DNA of 64,000 nucleotides, taken from Argopecten irradians. Lineage: Eukaryota; Mollusca; Bivalvia; Pectinida; Pectinidae. The notes beneath the pieces were generated by a model. It had not been told where the DNA came from. It did not search any database and worked only from the letters and a program-made list of their open reading frames with translations. Positions 1 through 13,300 of this stretch are shown in pieces (position 1 is the stretch's first letter; every line of letters starts with the position of its first letter). The translations under genes and the position numbers were made by a program. The stretch is taken from NCBI RefSeq assembly GCF_041381155.1, contig NC_091144.1, forward strand, positions 15,881,544-15,945,543. Reading direction: 5' to 3'.

Positions 1-1345
1 ATTTTAAGGTTTTCACTTTTTGTACTTTTTTCTGTAACCATGGAAACATTGCTGAAAATGGCAGATTTTTGTGTAAGAATCGTTTCCGGAGCACAACTCT
101 AAAACCAGCAGAGATATTTCCATGAAACTTCAGAGACACATTGTTCTTATGGTCTATTAGTGCCTTTTGCTATTTTTAGGTTTTCATTTTTTTTGCACTT
201 TTTCCGTAACCATGGAAACATTGCTGAAAATATCATATTTTTGTACCAGGTTCGTTTCCGCAGCATAACTGGAAAACCGGTTGAGATATATGCACGGAAC
301 TCCATAGGCACATTAGTCTTATGGTCTAGTAGTGCCTTTTGCTATTTTAAGGTTTTCACTTTTTGTACTTTTTTCTGTAACCATGGAAACATTGCTGAAA
401 ATGGCAGATTTTTGTGTAAGAATCGTTTCTGGAGCACAACTCTAAAACCAGCAGAGATATTTCCATGAAACTTCATAGACACATTGTTCTTATGGTCTAG
501 TAGTGCCTTTTGCTATTTTTAGGTTTTCACTTTTTGTGCTTTTTTCTGTAACCATAGAAACATTGCTGAAAATATCATATTTTTGTAGCAGGTTCATTTC
601 CGCAGCATAACTCTAAAACCAGAAGAGATATATGCACGGAACTCCATAGGCACATTAGTCTTATGGTCTAGTAGTGCCTTTTGCTATTTTAAGGTTTTCA
701 CTTTTTGTACTTTTTTCTGTAACCATGGAAACATTGCTGAAAATGGCAGATTTTTGTGTAAGAATCGTTTCCGGAGCACAACTCTAAAACCAGCAGAGAT
801 ATTTCCATGAAACTTCATAGACACATTGTTCTTATGGTCTAGTAGTGCCTTTTGCTATTTTTAGGTTTTCATTTTTTGCACTTTTTCCGTAACCATGGAA
901 ACATTGCTGAAAATATCATATTTTTGTACCAGGTTCGTTTCCGCAGCATAACTGGAAAACCGGTTAAGATATATGCACGGAACTCCATAGGCACATTAGT
1001 CTTATGGTCTAGTAGTGCCTTTTGCTATTTTAAGGTTTTCACTTTTTGTACTTTTTTCTGTAACCATGGAAACATTGCTGAAAATGGCAGATTTTTGTGT
1101 AAGAATCGTTTCCGGAGCACAACTCTAAAACCAGCAGAGATATTTCCATGAAACTTCATAGACACATTGTTCTTATGGTCTAGTAGTGCCTTTTGCTATT
1201 TTTAGGTTTTCACATTTTGTGCTTTTATCTGTAACCATAGAAACATTGCTGAAAATATCATATTTTTGTAGCAGGTTCATTTCCGGAGCATAAATCGAAA
1301 ACCAGCAGAGATATTTCCACGAAACTTCATAAACACATTCTTTTT
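1..1345. repeat. 171-bp satellite array, right end, with alternating monomers
   Basis: Eight monomers can be aligned on the shared core ggaaacattgctgaaaat, starting at 42, 214, 385, 556, 727, 897, 1068 and 1239, so the period is 170-172 bp. Two monomer types alternate. Type A continues with ggcagatttttgtgtaagaa. Type B continues with atcatatttttgta. B monomers again alternate between two variants (ccaggttcgtttcc and gcaggttcatttcc), giving a four-monomer higher-order period near 683 bp. The last monomer is more diverged and the array ends near 1345. It runs off the left edge. Because 171 is a multiple of three, open frames of about 100 codons run through it; these are not genes. Confidence 0.9.
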
Positions 1346-3630
1346 AGGCCCTTTATGACACTGTCATTGTACTAGTTATAAACAGGTTAATAGTTTTTCA
1401 CCTATATGCTTCACATTCATAAAACTATTCACCTTGCTGTATCTGCACTTACCAGAAAAGAAAGAAAAACATTTGGATTATATTCGTGGCAGTGTTATTT
1501 GGTGGATGAAAGAAAATACGAATTTAAAACTGCGGTCAAATTTGAATGATATATGTATCTTAAGACATTAGACAACACAGACCTTGAATTTAATACTGCG
1601 TGGAGTAAAATATTTAAAAAAAAACGGGAAAATTATCGCCAACAAATGTCAAGGCTGTATACCTGATTCAACAATTGCAGCCCCGCTCTACTTGAATTAT
1701 ATTCCATCTTTCTTTAGAACAACTTCCTTTTTCCTGTTTTTTTCCATACACAAAAGTCTCCACAATCAAACTTACTTCAGCTTTGATATCTCCATTGGCG
1801 GGGGATCTGAATGACTATGTCCTTGTTGTTTCTGAAGAAAGTTATTTGAAGTAGACTATTTGTCACCTCCTTGATGAACAAAAACTTTCTGTTGTTTAAC
1901 TTATACCCAGAGGCCAGAGACTATATGACTTAAAGACATTTAAAAAAAATTCAATTAGGTAAAGAGATCCTGATTTTTCCCTACCATTTAATTATTGATT
2001 TATAGTTTTCTTGGGATTTGCTGTTAGATAAAAGAATTTTTCATGAAAATATTATGAGATCAAGAACTTTCTATAGAAAATACTATATGTACAGAGATTT
2101 ATATGGGAAACACTATAGTGAATCAGGAATTATGTTGGGGGAACTTGGGGAAATGCTCCTGGAAAATAAAATTAGAAGCTGGTAGCTGGCAAAAAGAGCC
2201 ATCTGTTTCTTTGCTTACAACCGGCTATTTTTGTCATAAATAAATATTGGCCACCACGGGGGCCTGGGGCTTCCAACCACCTATTAAAAATTTTCAACCA
2301 TCTATTAAGAAACTTAGTGAGAACCCTGCCTGGAGAATAAAAGATTTTCTATGAGGAACACGAATAGATCTGAGGTAATGAATTTTTGAAGAGATTAGAG
2401 ATAAATGTAAACCAATTTCCCTTCTGATATGGTGTAAGTGTCCTAGCTACATAGTGCAATGACTTATTAGAGGCAGCAGTGTAAGTTATCTCTCATAATG
2501 GAAGAAATTCAATTCAGATATAAGTGATGTTTCACATTATATATCCACAATTAATTTCTCGATTCTTAATTGACGCAATGATTTTTAAATATCTGATCGA
2601 AATTCAGTATTCATTATCCATTCCATAAACTCTAAATATAATTAATTATATAATATTCATATGGAATTTTCAGATTACTGATGATGATTTAATTGGAATG
2701 GTTTTCTGAATATAATATAATCTTTTTAGATAAAATATTTTATAGAATAGAACTTTTTTTTCTGCATTATATTGATAACCAGACTTGTACAAAATTTAAG
2801 TTTTGGTTGTATATTGAAAGTTACAATTGTCATTTAATTTTTACCTGCTTTGTTCAGATGGCTTCTTTGAAATACAAGGCTTTAAGGTTCAGCACAATTG
2901 TGCAGCACAGATAATATTGGGAATGAATGTTGAGTGAGGTTGTACTGTAAGCGGTAAAGCCAACTCTCTTTTGTGTCTACTAGAGATAAAGAGATAAACT
3001 TTCGCAAATTTACTTGAATCGAAAAATTTGCAAAAGTATGCGAAAGGAAGTAGGTTTGTAGTATGTACTTTTCGTATGTGTTTCTCTGACACTGGGTCAT
3101 CAAAGTTGATGGACTTTGTGGACCGTTTCTATTTAATTATGACAAAAGCAATACACGTTGTTTATATACTGTATGTTTCTAGTTGAAGGGCTTTATATAT
3201 ATACCTTTGTGATAATGGAACAAAAGATGAAAATTACATCAAGTTTGTGTTTTGTGTGCAAGTGATATCTGTGAATGTTAAATTACAATTTGCTTTACTT
3301 CCATATGTTGTATGATTAAGTACTATTCAATGATTTTAAGATGGACTCTGCTTTCTATTTATCCACCTCATGCAGGTTTTTTGTATAAAGGAGCCATGTT
3401 CAAATATTTCAATCATAATCAATTCTTCTTGGGGTCTCACCCGTTCAGATTTAAGCCCAACTTAGATAAGTAAGGGGAGGCAACTACTGAGAAACACCCT
3501 ACTGTTTGGCTATACATTTTTTATGCTATAATATTTGGAGTAAATGTTCGGTGATAAGTAAATACAGATCATGTATTCACTAGGTAGATTTGATGGCACA
3601 GTATGAAGGCTATATAACCAAACATCATAA
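1346..3630. other. AT-rich intergenic stretch, nothing recognised
   Basis: No coding exon, RNA gene or clear repeat could be supported here. The open frames at 1584-1814, 2693-2914 and 2882-3103 are short, AT-biased and match nothing I recognise. Confidence 0.5.
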
Positions 3631-3633
3631 TTT

Positions 3634-3865
3634 GCCTCGGCCATGGTGGCCGAATGGTTAAGATATTTTGACAAATTATCAAAAGCCTTCAACTTCTGGG
3701 TTTGCGAGTTCGAATTCCATATGGGACGGTTGCCAGGTACTGGCCGCTGGTTGGTAGTTTTTCTCTGGGTCCTACAGCTTTCCTCCACCAACAAACCTGG
3801 CATGTCCTTAAATGACTGGCTATTAATAGGATGTTTAACTAATAAACCCAAAATAAACCAATTTT
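3634..3865 (+). mobile_element. tRNA-derived SINE (V-SINE-like), copy 1
   Basis: The head has an RNA polymerase III A box (tggccgaatggttaaga) and a B box (gagttcgaattcc) at tRNA-like spacing, resembling a Ser/Leu-type tRNA. It is followed by a body with tttttctctgggtcctacag and catgtccttaaatgac. The same body recurs at about 31,200-31,400 (+), 45,822-46,043 (-) and 59,310-59,505 (-). The segment ggttttctccgggta.cccggctttcctc resembles the central domain of V-SINEs, a group reported from molluscs as RUDI. Family assignment is from memory. Confidence 0.75.
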
Positions 3866-4492
3866 ATGTCTCTGAGGACATTTATGGCACACATAACTTT
3901 CTGTTTCTAATGTAGTTGTTACATAAATATATGCTTTAAACCTGTATAAAGATAGTGGAATCCTAATGTATTGGGAATGAAAGTTGGTTGCTTGATGAGA
4001 ATATTGTTTATATGGGATTGAACCCTGTTCCCCTAATTCCTAGCCATCTGAATATTTACCTTGAAAGTTTTGTATTTCTGTATCATTTTCCATAGCTGCG
4101 TTCTGCAGATGACATATCATTGTTTCTATATTATAGGATGTGGACACAGCCCAGAGCCCTGGGATTTTTTTATCTCTTAATTACATATAAAGGAGAAATC
4201 ATTATTAACTGAATATATCTATGAGATAAAGTACATACGTTAAAATCTTCATCTGGTTTAAATCTTTATGTATTTGTTTTCAGGAAAGCAGAAAGAATTT
4301 TTTGTATGTGATAAGATAGCCTGCGATAACATACTGTATAACATGGAATACTCCTGGGTGGTTTCTTTCATGGTTTAGAGCTTCCGAATAAGTTAGTTTA
4401 TATAAATATCCATGGTTAACAGATGGAAAAACAACAACAAAAATACATTAATCATGATTTGTTGGTTAATTCATTGATTTGGGGTTCTTAAT

Positions 4493-5046
4493 CTTAAAGG
4501 GACAATTCACTCAGGCTAATTCTTTTACATAACCAAGAAGCAAAATATGGCATAAAGGTATATTGTTCTACATTTCTTGTGAAACATATAATATAAAATA
4601 TTGACAAATTCCACGTTATTGTTTAATATTTTAATTAATATCGTTGAAATATCAAATCGTTGATCAATACGATTAAGCAGGTACAATATGGACGCTGTAC
4701 CTTTACCCGAGCCAAAGTCACGCACGTTAAACAAATAAACTACATAACCACTGAGAAGGTGATAAAATGATTTTCAGGCAAGACAATTCACCTAATAAGG
4801 TAAACACACTACTGTCAGAGCGATTTGAGCAGTTCTAGACAAAAGTTACATTGCATACAAGAAGTTCGACCACAATGTGTAATGGCGGACAGCGAGCGAG
4901 TTTGAACATCTACACACATGTCACAACCATGGGCTTTTCAGGCATATCACAGTAAAACCGACTGATCTAATTTCCATTAGAACTGGGTTTTTTCCGATAT
5001 ATGTACACATTTTTATGTTCTCTTAGACTGAATAGTCCCTTTAAGT
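4493..5046. mobile_element. MITE with cttaaagggac termini
   Basis: The left end (cttaaagggacaattcactc) and the right end (gactgaatagtccctttaag) are inverted copies of each other. The interior has no coding potential. The layout is that of a non-autonomous DNA transposon of about 550 bp. I could not define a target-site duplication. Confidence 0.6.
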
Positions 5047-5744
5047 AACACCAAAATCAAAGGAAATGTTTACACAATGACAATTTCATGTTATACAGTA
5101 TACCATTAATAAAAAAAACATTGTATGTAGGTGTATTCAAGACTGATCTTGGGTATGTTAGTACAATGTATAAGGTATATATCTTACTAATTCATATCTT
5201 CTTAAATTCAAATTTGTTACAATATGATTAATATATATTAGGAATATATACTTTATAAATATAATACTGGGCATAATGTTATGTTTACTTATTCTTATTT
5301 TTTTCTAACAAAATATTAATAATGTTTAATTTTACATTAAAAAGAAAAAATAGAATTGTTTTTGTTTCTCTTTATATTTTTCTGAGTGTATAATTTCCTT
5401 TAGATAACATTTTTGATGATGATCTCAGAATCCTCTATTTCCATGACAATATCACCTGTCATTGTGAATTAATGTTAATATTATTGGCTCCATACATGTA
5501 GTCTATTGGGCTGCCACTATATTGGAAGTGAAACAAAGGGGGATAACTATTATAGTGGATTAGAACGGCTGCATGGATTAGAAATTGTAATGGGGAGTTA
5601 ATGCTGTAGCATTTTCCCATGCTTGTGCCTTCACAGGCAGTCGCTCAAACATGTTAGTGACCGGAAGTTAACTTGGCATACTGGAAAAAACTGCCAAACA
5701 ACCCTCCACCAAGGCAGATAACCCTAGCATATTTTTTGTCCTTA

Positions 5745-6115
5745 TTAAAAATGCTCCACCGCCGACAGAGCATAAATGATGTTCATCATTTGAATAATAA
5801 ATGGTGTTTATATATAATCATGTATAAATATGTCTAATTAACACAAAAAATAGTATAAGATAGTTTATTTTGCCTTTAGTGCATGCGTAATCAGTACATC
5901 ATTCCATATAGGATATAGTGTCACGGAATTTTTTCGGGAAGCAATTGATTATTTTTCATATTTTTAACTTAAAATAAAATGAGATTCTCAAACGTTTCAA
6001 TGGTGGTAATGGTGTAAAGTAATTAACTTTTGCAACTGAAGAAAAATACTAAATCGTCTGCTCCTGTTTTTGTTCGTAAAAAAATACCATTTGTCGGCGG
6101 TGGAGCATCTTTAAA
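5745..6115. mobile_element. MITE with atgctccaccgccgac termini, copy 1
   Basis: The ends atgctccaccgccgac (left) and gtcggcggtggagcat (right) are inverted repeats. A second copy lies in opposite orientation at 48,983-49,260. Shared interior blocks include aaatgat.ttcatcatttga, tctaattaacacaaaaa and ggaattttttcggga. Copy 1 carries an extra block near the right end that copy 2 lacks. Confidence 0.7.
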
Positions 6116-6507
6116 GATACTAAGGGAAATAACCATTACCTGACCTACCAGCAGATACATTGCATAACAGCTTCAATGAATTTGATAACCCTAAACTTCA
6201 GTAATCATGCAGTATCATTGTCATATAAAGTAAGTTTATAGAAGATGAGTAATTAAATAGTAGATTGTCAGTGTAATTGTGTATTACTTGTTAGCTGGGA
6301 ATCTGTTTACACAGAGGTCGTTGATGGTGTCTTTTGAGATGGAATTTTAACATTATTGATGATTGAATGAAATTATACTGAACATTAATTGTGCTACATG
6401 TATGTAAAGTATCAAAATATGATATAGCTTCAAGTTAAAATCATAAGTGAGGAGTTAAATTACTCTCAATGAAAGTAAACACAAAAAGTAATTAAAGGAA
6501 AATATAT

Positions 6508-6513
6508 TTTATT
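6508..6513 (-). terminator. Candidate poly(A) signal of the FBXO41-like gene
   Basis: AATAAA on the minus strand, about 740 bases downstream of the stop codon at 7,252-7,254. It is the first canonical hexamer I noticed after the stop. The implied 3' UTR (about 6,490-7,251) is not verified by transcripts. Confidence 0.4.
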
Positions 6514-7251
6514 GATACAAAATGATGCTTATAATATTTAAAAACTAATCTGTATATTTCCTAAACAAATGATATTTCATCTTTGTGAGAAAGAAAAGCT
6601 TGGTAGACCTGGTTCTTAACCCACTTCAGTGTTCATACCATATACATTACCTCAATGGGTATTGGAGAATGATCTAAATTATAAGATTTTAGATAGTTAT
6701 AAATATCTAATTAAAACATTTGTTTAACAAAAAAGAAAAATATTAATAATAAGTAGAAGGACGGTTACACTTTTGCATACATTTTTGTCATGCCATTATA
6801 TCATGTATCTAATGTTGAACATTTGTATAAAAAAATGAAAACAATAGGAACAGTTCTTCAAAACAGCATTTAAAGTTTAAGGATGGAAGGGAGATTACAC
6901 CTTTACATATCTAAACGTATACATTTTCGCCAGGCCCCATACACTTGAGGTACAGGACAAACTTTCATACTGAGGTAAGACATCAATATCTGAATGTATA
7001 TCTGGATCAATATTCTTATTTCGGTATCATAGATTTAATCTTAATACAACAATAGAAATGAAAGAAACATGTCTTTTGAAAATTAAATGGAATATTTTTC
7101 CCACATAGTCTAAGCTAAGCACATTTAAAATGGAAATTTTTCATCTCGTACTTTATACACAAAAATAGAAATGAATGAAGCATGTCTTTTGAAAATTAAA
7201 TGGAATTATTTCCCATATAGTCTTAGTTAGACAAATTTAAAATCCAAATTT

Positions 7252-7317
7252 TTAATCTTGTACTTTGTGAACTTCAAGCTTGAGAATATTCCACAATCCC
7301 CCTTTCTTCTTCAGCTT
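7252..7317 (-). CDS. FBXO41: FBXO41-like exon 17: C-terminus
   Basis: Acceptor gttttgcttcag, phase 0. It encodes KLKKKGGLWNILKLEVHKVQ plus D and a TAA stop, which matches the short basic tail at the FBXO41 C-terminus (KLQALRKRPGF.KILHIKV, from memory). This choice ends the protein at the family's usual place. Confidence 0.82.
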   Translation of the reverse strand, partial: KLKKKGGLWNILKLEVHKVQD

Positions 7318-10300
7318 CTGAAGCAAAACAAAACATGAAGTAATTATAAATTTTTAGTAGCTGTAGGATGTCTTTGAATTATATTTCATGATTAAAAAGA
7401 TGGTAAAATGGTAAAAGAGTTCATTGAATAGGTAACACTTATAAAACATGTTACAGGTGTGGATAAAATTCTGTAAAGGAATTCTGTCTTTTCATATTAC
7501 AAAGTTACCTCCCTTTCCTGTAGGCATCCATTGTGATGTCATGATTTTGTGTGTAGAACCAATGTTGGTTTCTTTAAGATATATGACATTATGCTCATAA
7601 ACATAAACATATGACATCCCAATTAGGTACCTCCCATAAGGGGAGATAACTGTGTAATACTGGTATGCGAATGCAGAATGAGTGTAGATACGAACCTCCA
7701 AGGACTTGACACGCTTGTTAAAGTTTTCTCTGATTTCTTTAGAGTCTGGATCTGTAGTTATGTCTTCTGGACAGAAGGAAATGTGTATTGACTTCAAGTG
7801 TTTACAAGAACCTGATGAAGATGAAAAATAGAATTTTACTAGATGCATGTGAAGCATTTTAGTAAGGAACATGTGCTTGCTTTTTGTTATATTAAAGCCG
7901 CAGTAACTAGGATGATCTTTGTATAGTTAATATAAATATATATTTGATCCAGGGGCCTAGACAGAATGCAGCTAAGGTATATTTTTGATCTATACCCTTA
8001 AAATCTAAAAGATGATGTACAAAAATGTACTACTATGGTTCTCAGAATACATCTATATGTACATGAAAATGTAAACTGTAAAGTATGACTTTGTCATTAA
8101 CTGAGGAAATTTATCAGTAATTAGGGTGCTTTGTAGGATGTATCAGAAACTAGGGAGATATTGAGGCTTTATCAGTAACTAGGGTGATATGGAGGCTTTA
8201 TCAGTAACCAGGGAGATATGGAGGCTTTATTAGTTACTAGGGTGATATGAAGGCTTTATCAGTAACTAGGGTGATATGAAGGCTTTATCAGTAACTATGA
8301 TGATATGAAGGCTTTATCAGTAACTATGATGATATGGAGGCTTTATCTGTAACCAGGGAGATATTGAGGCTTTATCAGTAACCAGGGAGATATGGAGGCT
8401 TTATCTGTAACTATGATGATATGGAGGCTTTATCAGTAACTATGGTGATATGGAGGCTTTATCTGTAACCAGGGAGATATGGAGGCTTTATCAGTAACTA
8501 GGGTGATATGGAGGCTTTATCAGTAACTAGGGTGATATGGAGGCTTTATCAGTAACCAGGGTGATATGGAGGCTTTATCAGTAACTAGGGTGATATGGAG
8601 GCTTTATCAGTAACTAGGGTGATATGGAGGCTTTATCAGTAACTATGATGATATGGAGGCTTTATCTGTAACCAGGGAGATATGGAGGCTTTATCAGTAA
8701 CTAGGGTGATATGGAGGCTTTATCAGTAACTATGATGATATGGAGGCTTTATCTGTAACTATGATGATATGGAGGCTTTATCAGTAACTATGATGATATG
8801 GAGGCTTTATCAGTAACTAGGGTGATATGGAGGCTTTATCTGTAACCAGGGAGATATTGAGGCTTTATCAGTAACCAGGGAGATATGGAGGCTTTATCAG
8901 TAACTAGGGTGATATGGAGGCTTTATCAGTAACTAGGGTGATATGGAGGCTTTATCAGTAACTAGGGTGATATGGAGGCTTTATCAGTAACTAGGGTGAT
9001 ATGGAGGCTTTATCAGTAACTAGGGTGATATGGAGGCTTTATCAGTAACTATGATGATATGGAGGCTTTATCAGTAATTATTATATGACTGCTGCTTTTG
9101 CTGTCTTTTGATTGGCCGATACGCTTCTCAGAAGTATTCATCAACTGCGATATCAACCCCGAAATCGGCGGCGAAAAGCGCGCGAGGTTACTGGACTCAG
9201 TCCAGATACCTCTCGCGAGTCCAGTAACCTGTGTCAAAAATAGATCGAGGAAAACTCCCTTGAGATGTGACGTCATAATCACTTTCGACGTCGAGTCGTA
9301 CCCAAATATAGCGTAACGGGAGTTTCCCTCATTCAATGACGTCGGGACAGTCTATTGTGACGTCATTATTATGGCGGACGGCAGCAAGTTTACTGCGATC
9401 AACGGTTATCAACAGAAATGAACTGCAAACTTCAATTTATGGAAAACGTTCAAGAATGCCAGACGGGCTGCAGTTGATACAATATTCCGGTTCTACCAGT
9501 CAGTGAGTCTACACCGTTAGCAAGGAGCATTTGGATATTTACCATTATTACTACATGTAACTACTTTTGTAAACAGAGAGTTTGCATATACCATCCTGTT
9601 TTTGTAGTTAATTCTTTTTGAAGAGCCGGGTAAATATATGTAAGTTTCATATAATAAAACAGTTATCGACCTATTTTCAGGTGGATACGGTGAGTTATCA
9701 ACCCTCGTAAATGATATAACCCTCGGCCTCTGGCCTCGGGATATATCACTTACTCGGGTTGATAACTCACCGTATCCACCTGGAAATAGGTCGATAATTG
9801 TATACTATGATGATATGGAGGCTTTATCTGTAACCAGGGAGATATTGAGGCTTTATCAGTAACCAGGGAGATATGGAGGCTTTATCAGTAACCAGGGTGA
9901 TATGGAGGCTTTATCAGTAACTAGGGTGATATGGAGGCTTTATCAGTAACTAGGGTGATATGGAGGCTTTATCAGTAACTAGGGTGATATGGAGGCTTTA
10001 TCAGTAACTAGGGTGATATGGAGGCTTTATCAGTAACTAGGGTGATATGGAGGCTTTATCAGTAACTAGGGTGATATGAAGGCTTTATCAGTAAATAGGG
10101 TGATATGGAGGCTTTATCAGTAACTAGGGTGATATGAAGGCTTTATCAGTAACTAGGGTTATATGGAGGCTTTATCAGTAAATGTGGTGATACGAATACG
10201 TTATTAGTAACTAGGTTGATATGAAGGCTTTATCAGTAACTTTGATGATATGAAGGCTTTATCAGTAGCTAGGGTTATATGGCGACTTGATCAGTTACTA

Positions 10301-13300
10301 GGGTGATTCAGAGGCTGTATCAGTAATTAGGTTGATAAAGAGGCTTTATCAGTAACTAGCGTGATATGAAGGCTTTATCAGTAAATGAGGTGATACAGAG
10401 GCTTTATCCGTAACTAGGGTGATATGAATGCTTTATCAGTAACTAGGTTGATAAAGAGGCTTTATCAGTAACTAGGGTGATATGAAGGCTTTATCAGTAA
10501 ATGTGGTGATACGAATACGTTATTGGTAACTAGGGTGATATGAAGGATATCAGTAACTATGGTACTAACTGTAGAAGTGAAGTAAGGCTTTATCAGTAAC
10601 TGGGGTATGAATGAAGTTCAGTGAGCGTAGATTCTTCAGTCCTTTCCGACACATCGCTATGGAAACATCTTCCTCGACATCCACACATCCGTGTAGAGAC
10701 AAGTCGTAAAGACGCTGACACGACTTGGCTATAAATAACAAGGGCATTCCCCCATAAATATCAATAGATTTGGAGTTATCATCCTGTTTGACTTTCTGTA
10801 GATGTTTGAAATGAAATTTGTGAATTCAACGGAAAGGTTTTTTTTTCTGAAAAGTTAATGGTTATCTGTGCTTTAATATTTAAAGTAATAGTTTGAAATA
10901 TCTTCATTATATACGTAGTGATAGGTTTGAAGTTTAGTATATTTATACCATAAACAATTTGTATACATAAATTCTTTAGTGCATTTATACCATATATACC
11001 ATAATTCTTTAGTGTATTTATGCCATACATTCTTCATTTAAATGGAGCTTCATTGTATGGAATGAATATTTCAAAAACGGAGAAAATAGTATTCTTATAC
11101 AGTTTAAATCATTAACACATACTACAAGGTGATTCGCGGTCTTATAAACCTAATACATGTAAGTTACAGTAGTTGTATATGTTCTTTACCACTATATATG
11201 GTACGGACCTATCAGAACGAATCCGTTGACATCCAAATGTTTCCCTCCAATACACAATCTGTTTAGCTCGGGCAAGAATTGAGCGATAATCTGCAGGCAC
11301 TTATTGGTAAACTTTTCTGTATTTGTACTGAAGCAAGATGGAAAAATAAAAGAAAAATGAGCATAGTCTATGAAATTAAAGTCCTTGTTAGACCTAGTTC
11401 AAATTGCTACAATTATTGACCATACCAAAATCGGAATTCAAGGCTTGATTACATTTCCTATATTAAACAATTAATTTCATCTACATAATGTATGTATATG
11501 TTTTGACAAATATTTTCGTGTTCTTTTGGCCAGTCTAACGGCTTACTTACCATGGGTATAGCGGAGCTATATCTAGTGATCGTATGAGTCCACACCCGGC
11601 CCCTAGCGCCCATAAAACATCTGCGCCCAAAATATGTATGTTACTATGGTAACGGACGTCTTGTAGCATCCTGCTGTAGCAACTCGCTAGCCACATGCAT
11701 CTGAAAAAAGATGTAAAGGTGGTACAGCAATTGTGTATTGTTAAATAGAATATAAGAAAGGGAGGAGGACAAACATAAACTGCATGTAAAGATGTAAATA
11801 AGAATCAATAGGCTGTTATCAATCGACTCTCACTATTGTTGATTAATTAATGATCAATTTGAATGCGTTTCATTATTTGCCGAATAGTGGTTTATTATGA
11901 CAGTAAAATCCTATTGTTGTGTTATAGCTTCACAACATTAAAACCTATGTAAACTAATCTTTATACTTCAATCTAATCGGAATTTCGCGAAATTTCAAAA
12001 ACAATATTGAGAGACTCATTTTTTCTATGAAGTTATATATAATTATGCTGTTGAATCAGCCAATCAGAAACGATGTTACTAACTATGACATCATTTTTAC
12101 GTTACCAGATGGTAACATAAATTTATAAGCCAATGGAAATACTCGTTTGGAGCAAGATTGAATTTAAGTTATTTTCTTTGAAATTAGATAAAAAGAATAT
12201 CTTACAAATATATTAAGTGACCATCAATCGTTTATATCCATAGACAAAATTTAAAACTTGACCAATTACAACTTTAATATGTAAATCTACAATTTATATG
12301 TTCATAATAATCACTATAGCTTTATACCATATCATAAAACAAAAACCCATGTAGAGGGCATATCTATTTGATTTCATAAAATATTTTGAAATGATAAAAT
12401 GACAAAAAAAAAAAAAAAAAAATATTTGGGTTGATTGATGACTACGTACTTGTCTGTGAGGACGTGTTGACAGTTGATGATGGTGACAGATTTTAGGGTA
12501 GACTCTGATACCTGTAGCAGGCATTCTACTCCCGCTTCTAGAGATGCTCTGTAAAACACATTCACAAATGACGTAATAAAGCTTCATATATATCCTTTCA
12601 ATACCTAAATTATTAGTTTTCTTTCTTTTTGTTTTTTATTTTACCGATAGTTGTTTAAAAGAAATTGGAAAATATCTAAAGTATAATTTATATAAACATT
12701 GACTTATTGGGACTAAAATGATTAGTTTTCAGTCAATTTGATGGGGAGAAACTTTAAGGAAAATGTCAGCAAATCTATACGAGTACACACTGTGTAAACA
12801 TTTATCAAATGATATTTCCATTGTTAAAGATGCAGTTATGGGATAAACTGTGCATAAATTGGACTACTGTTCTTTATCTATCTTACCTTATAGCTACGGC
12901 GTAATCCTCGTCACTCTCCAGTTCTAACTGCTTTCTCGTGTACACATCTACAACATTATCAACATTTACATCAAGGTGTAGATAATTGAAGTAAACTAAA
13001 GTATCAAATAGCTAATAGCATTGTAACATCTCATTTACCAAAGTAGTAAATCAAGCCAGGGCGAATATATAGAGAGTGAACAGTGTTTTGATTGCGTTAA
13101 AGGTGGTATGAACGCAATGGGATACAGACATATTCAATGACGCGCTACATGTAGAATATGTCCATATCCCATTGCGTTCATACCACATTTAACGCAATCA
13201 AAACACTGTTCAATCTTTATATTTACATAAATAAGTCTACTTTTACGTCAAATTTAAAACGGTGATGGTTGCTAAGTTGGGTAACTACGGTAGTCTGGAT

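Noticed and set aside
160..1151. Two open frames of about 100 codons at the left edge
   Set aside because: They are translations of the 171-bp satellite; repeat length divisible by three keeps the frame open.
3634..3730. Functional tRNA gene at the SINE head
   Set aside because: The A and B boxes are present but the acceptor stem does not close, and the sequence continues into a SINE body shared by other copies.
9049..9336. 95-codon minus-strand frame
   Set aside because: Lies across the insertion and minisatellite boundary, with no recognisable protein and no splice support.
8110..10562. CRISPR-like array
   Set aside because: The 29-bp units are directly adjacent with no unique spacers, the genome is eukaryotic, and the unit matches an adjacent exon.
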